DNA of 36,674 nucleotides from Acholeplasmataceae bacterium (GTDB lineage Bacteria > Bacillota_I > Bacilli_A > Acholeplasmatales > UBA5453): contig JAAZKC010000124.1 in NCBI GenBank assembly GCA_012800005.1, positions 1 to 36,674 on the forward strand, given 5' to 3'. Position 1 is the stretch's first letter. The number at the start of each line of letters is the position of its first letter. A program made the position numbers and the translations under genes. The notes under the pieces are model-generated. The model made no database searches. It was not told where the DNA came from and saw nothing but the letters and a program-made list of their open reading frames with translations. Of this stretch, positions 34,568 to 36,674 are shown piece after piece.

Positions 34568-36490
34568 CTAATTTTTCTTATTTATTCTATCTTCTAATAG
34601 TTCTACAAATGCATCATAAGAAACAGTAAATTGCTTTTTAGAGCCATATTCGCGATATGTGATAGTGTTATCTTTAACCTCGTTATCACCAAAAACTAGT
34701 TGATATGGAATTTTCATTGTTTGATGATTTCTAATCTTTTTAGATAAGGTTTCTTCTGTGAAATCCGCTTCTACTCTAAAGCCTTTTAATCTTAATTTAT
34801 TTAATACATTTAAAACATGTTTTTTATGAATTTCTAAGTTCACAGGAATTAATACGGCTTGAGTTGGTGCTAACCATAAAGGGAAAATCCCTTTATATTC
34901 TTCTAATAAATAAGCAACAAATCTTTCCATAGTACTAACAATTCCTCTATGAATAACTACTGGCGTATTATCATTTTTACCATCTTCACCAACATAAGTA
35001 AGTTCAAATCTTCTTGGTAGTAAAAAGTCAAGTTGAATTGTTGATAATGTTTCTTCACTACCTAAGGCAGTTTTAACTTGAACATCTAATTTAGGCCCAT
35101 AAAATGCCGCTTCACCATAAGCCTCAACATAAGGTAGTCCAATTGAATCCATTACTGATTTTAATTCTTTCTCGGCATTATCCCACATTTCATCATCATC
35201 AAAGTATTTTTCTTTATTATCTTTATCACGATAACTTAATCTAAACTTATATTCAGTAATATTAAAGTCTTTATAAACATCTAAAAGCAAGTTTAAAACA
35301 CGTTTAAACTCATCTTTAATTTGATCAGGTCTAACAAAGATATGCGCATCATTTAGTGTCATTTCTCTTACTCTATGGAGTCCAGTTAACGCTCCTGATT
35401 TTTCATATCTATGCATCATTCCTAATTCCGCAATGCGAATAGGTAGGTCTTTATATGAATGCATATTTTCTTTATAAATCAACATATGATGTGGACAGTT
35501 CATCGGTCTAATTACTACTGTTTCTTCTCCCATTACCATTGGTGGAAACATAGAATCTTTGTAATGATCCCAGTGCCCTGAAGTAACATATAATTCTTTA
35601 TCGGCTAAAATTGGTGTATAAACATGGTCATAACCTAAACTAATTTCTTTATCTACAATGTAACGTTCAATAATGCGCCTTACGGTCGCCCCATTTTTTA
35701 ACCAAAATGGAAGTCCTTGACCAGCTTCATTACTTAACATAAAGATACCTAACTCTTTACCTAACTTTCTATGGTCACGCTCTTTTCTTTCTTCTAGCAT
35801 ATTAAGGTGTTTTTTTAAGTCTTTTTCGTTATAAAAACTAACTCCATAAACTCGCGTTAACATCTTATTATTAGAATCCCCTCTAAAATAAGCTCCCGCT
35901 AAACTTAAAAGCTTAAAGTGTTTAATTAGCCCTGTATGCTCAACATGCCCACCTCTACATAAATCACTAAATGCTCCTTGAGTATATGTAGTAATTACCT
36001 CACCTTCTAAATCCTTAATTAGTTCTGTTTTGTAAGGGTCATGTTTAAAAAGTTCTAAAGCTTCTTCATAAGAAACCTCACGTCTTATAATTGGACTATT
36101 ATTTAAAGATAACTCACGCATCTTAGTTTCAATCTTTTCTAAATCATCCACACTAATTTTCTCTTCAAAATCAACATCATAATAAAAGCCTTCCGCTATC
36201 GCTGGGCCTACGCCAAACTTAGCATTAGGATACAAAACTTTAATCGCTTCAGCCATTAAGTGTGCTGTTGAATGATTTAGTAAGTAAAAAGATTCTTCAT
36301 CAGTTTCCTTTAAAATCTTTAGTGAACCATCAATTAATAAAGGTCTACTTAACTCAATTAATTCACCATTATAAAGCGCTCCTATAGCGCTTTTTCTTAA
36401 ACTATTAGAAATGCTTGCGGCAATTTCTTTTGGCGTAATTCCTTTTTTGTATTCTACATTGTTACCATCTAAAAATGTAATTTTAATCAT
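34568..36490 (-). CDS. thrS: Threonine--tRNA ligase
   Basis: Class II aminoacyl-tRNA synthetase, 640 aa, the normal length. In order are the TGS domain (1-61), the editing domain with HSTAH (His73, His77) and CRGGH (Cys178, His182), the catalytic core and the C-terminal anticodon-binding domain (from about 540, [11 protein letters not shown]). The catalytic core holds the zinc ligands Cys332, His383 and His514 and motif 2 in [19 protein letters not shown] lies 4-5 bases before the ATG. The leader is about 75 bases with interleaved inverted repeats and no T-box is recognised. Codons and layout are like the neighbours. Confidence 0.98.
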   Translation of the reverse strand: MIKITFLDGNNVEYKKGITPKEIAASISNSLRKSAIGALYNGELIELSRPLLIDGSLKILKETDEESFYLLNHSTAHLMAEAIKVLYPNAKFGVGPAIAEGFYYDVDFEEKISVDDLEKIETKMRELSLNNSPIIRREVSYEEALELFKHDPYKTELIKDLEGEVITTYTQGAFSDLCRGGHVEHTGLIKHFKLLSLAGAYFRGDSNNKMLTRVYGVSFYNEKDLKKHLNMLEERKERDHRKLGKELGIFMLSNEAGQGLPFWLKNGATVRRIIERYIVDKEISLGYDHVYTPILADKELYVTSGHWDHYKDSMFPPMVMGEETVVIRPMNCPHHMLIYKENMHSYKDLPIRIAELGMMHRYEKSGALTGLHRVREMTLNDAHIFVRPDQIKDEFKRVLNLLLDVYKDFNITEYKFRLSYRDKDNKEKYFDDDEMWDNAEKELKSVMDSIGLPYVEAYGEAAFYGPKLDVQVKTALGSEETLSTIQLDFLLPRRFELTYVGEDGKNDNTPVVIHRGIVSTMERFVAYLLEEYKGIFPLWLAPTQAVLIPVNLEIHKKHVLNVLNKLRLKGFRVEADFTEETLSKKIRNHQTMKIPYQLVFGDNEVKDNTITYREYGSKKQFTVSYDAFVELLEDRINKKN

Positions 36491-36502
36491 TTGCTTCCCT
36501 TG

Positions 36503-36571
36503 TATACTCTATTATGTAATATGCAGTCTACATTTTAGAGTATATTATCCTTTCTTTTAAAAATTGACTGC
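36503..36571 (-). promoter_or_regulatory. Structured leader of thrS with interleaved inverted repeats
   Basis: Repeat B: TATACTCTA at 36503-36511 and TAGAGTATA at 36536-36544 (9 bp, perfect). Repeat A: GCAGTC at 36523-36528, inside the loop of B, pairs with GACTGC at 36566-36571, outside it. A and B therefore form either a pseudoknot or two competing hairpins, ending 3 bases before the ribosome binding site region of thrS. Confidence 0.5.
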
Positions 36572-36573
36572 TT

Positions 36574-36601
36574 ATTATAAAATGAACTTAGGTGCTGTGG
36601 A
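36574..36601 (-). promoter_or_regulatory. Promoter of thrS
   Basis: Minus strand: TCCACA (36596-36601), 16-base spacer, TATAAT (36574-36579). The -10 box overlaps a plus-strand TATAAA at 36576-36581, so two divergent promoters may compete here. Confidence 0.5.
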
Positions 36602-36674
36602 TTTTCATCATTCGCTTACATCTTTGAATGTTTTAGGAGGGTACTACCACGGCCCTATTTCAAATCTTCAATTA
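36588..36674 (+). ncRNA. Candidate structured RNA or leader, cut by the window end
   Basis: Starting about 7 bases after a plus-strand -10-like box, AGG-U-GCTGTGG (36590-36600) pairs with CCACGGC-CCT near 36647-36656 (10 bp, one bulge). It holds a nested 5-bp stem CATTC/GAATG. The outer stem contains a U-G pair that is only a wobble if the plus strand is transcribed; on the minus strand the same place is a C-A mismatch. I do not recognise the family. It could be a small RNA or a 5' leader of a gene beyond the window. Confidence 0.4.

Noticed and set aside
36640-36656. T-box-like sequence AGGGTACTACCACGG
   Set aside because: The UGGN bases that must pair with the tRNA acceptor end are not present, and there is too little room upstream for a Stem I.
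36582-36674. Open frame beginning MNLGAVDFHH that runs off the right edge on the plus strand
   Set aside because: No ribosome binding site, the ATG overlaps the edge of the -10-like box, and the same bases form a regular bulged stem. The reading does not resemble a known protein.

Overview
This is an AT-rich window, clearly Bacillota-like, with about 31 protein genes packed in short operons, strong GGAGG-type ribosome binding sites and A/U-rich intrinsic terminators. TGA ends real genes (the left-edge ABC ATPase, hrcA, nupP and the GH13 gene) and tryptophan is TGG, so the standard bacterial code applies. The UGA=Trp mollicutes are therefore excluded. The very low GC content, MEP-type isoprenoid enzyme IspG, HrcA/CIRCE heat-shock control, several lipoproteins and compact layout fit a small-genome lineage near the Acholeplasmatales/Izemoplasmatales or Erysipelotrichia. 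That placement is inference; no rRNA is present to test it.

Layout, left to right. At 1-1907 (+) is the end of an ABC-2 type exporter (ATPase plus permease). Then, on the minus strand, come rpsU with its own promoter and the complete hrcA-grpE-dnaK-dnaJ operon, preceded by a consensus promoter carrying two CIRCE-like operators. Next are a MATE exporter, a metallo-beta-lactamase-fold hydrolase, rpmG and a ferritin-like/VIT iron transporter (all minus), and ispG (+). Positions 11258-16236 (minus) hold a nucleoside ABC importer (nupN-O-P-Q order). Its substrate-binding lipoprotein is split by a one-base frameshift and its promoter has a cre-like site. Then come a small membrane protein and an active-looking GH13 alpha-glucosidase, divergent from a large membrane-anchored pullulanase homologue that has lost nearly all catalytic residues.

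Positions 21235-24315 hold a HAD phosphatase, tRNA-Lys(CTT), a thioredoxin-like lipoprotein, a 65-aa unknown protein, a phosphodiesterase/phosphatase-family protein and a GNAT acetyltransferase. A uracil permease follows, with a PyrR-type transcription attenuator that can be read from the sequence. Then come a ZIP metal transporter, two DUF4143-type AAA ATPases flanking an Mrp-like P-loop ATPase, a lipoprotein serpin, a second ABC-2 exporter (ATPase plus permease) and thrS. The right edge holds a thrS leader with interleaved inverted repeats. Divergent from it is the start of an unidentified structured RNA or leader running off the window.

Functional links: the nucleoside importer and the PyrR-controlled uracil permease both point to nucleobase salvage, and the GH13 pair to alpha-glucan use. 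The most unusual items are the catalytically dead pullulanase-like protein, the three 32-33 bp promoter-proximal repeats in front of one DUF4143 ATPase, the Mrp-like protein with a single cysteine, the bacterial serpin and the right-edge RNA/leader region. I found no CRISPR array, transposase or phage gene, and no gene-free stretch longer than about 200 bases.
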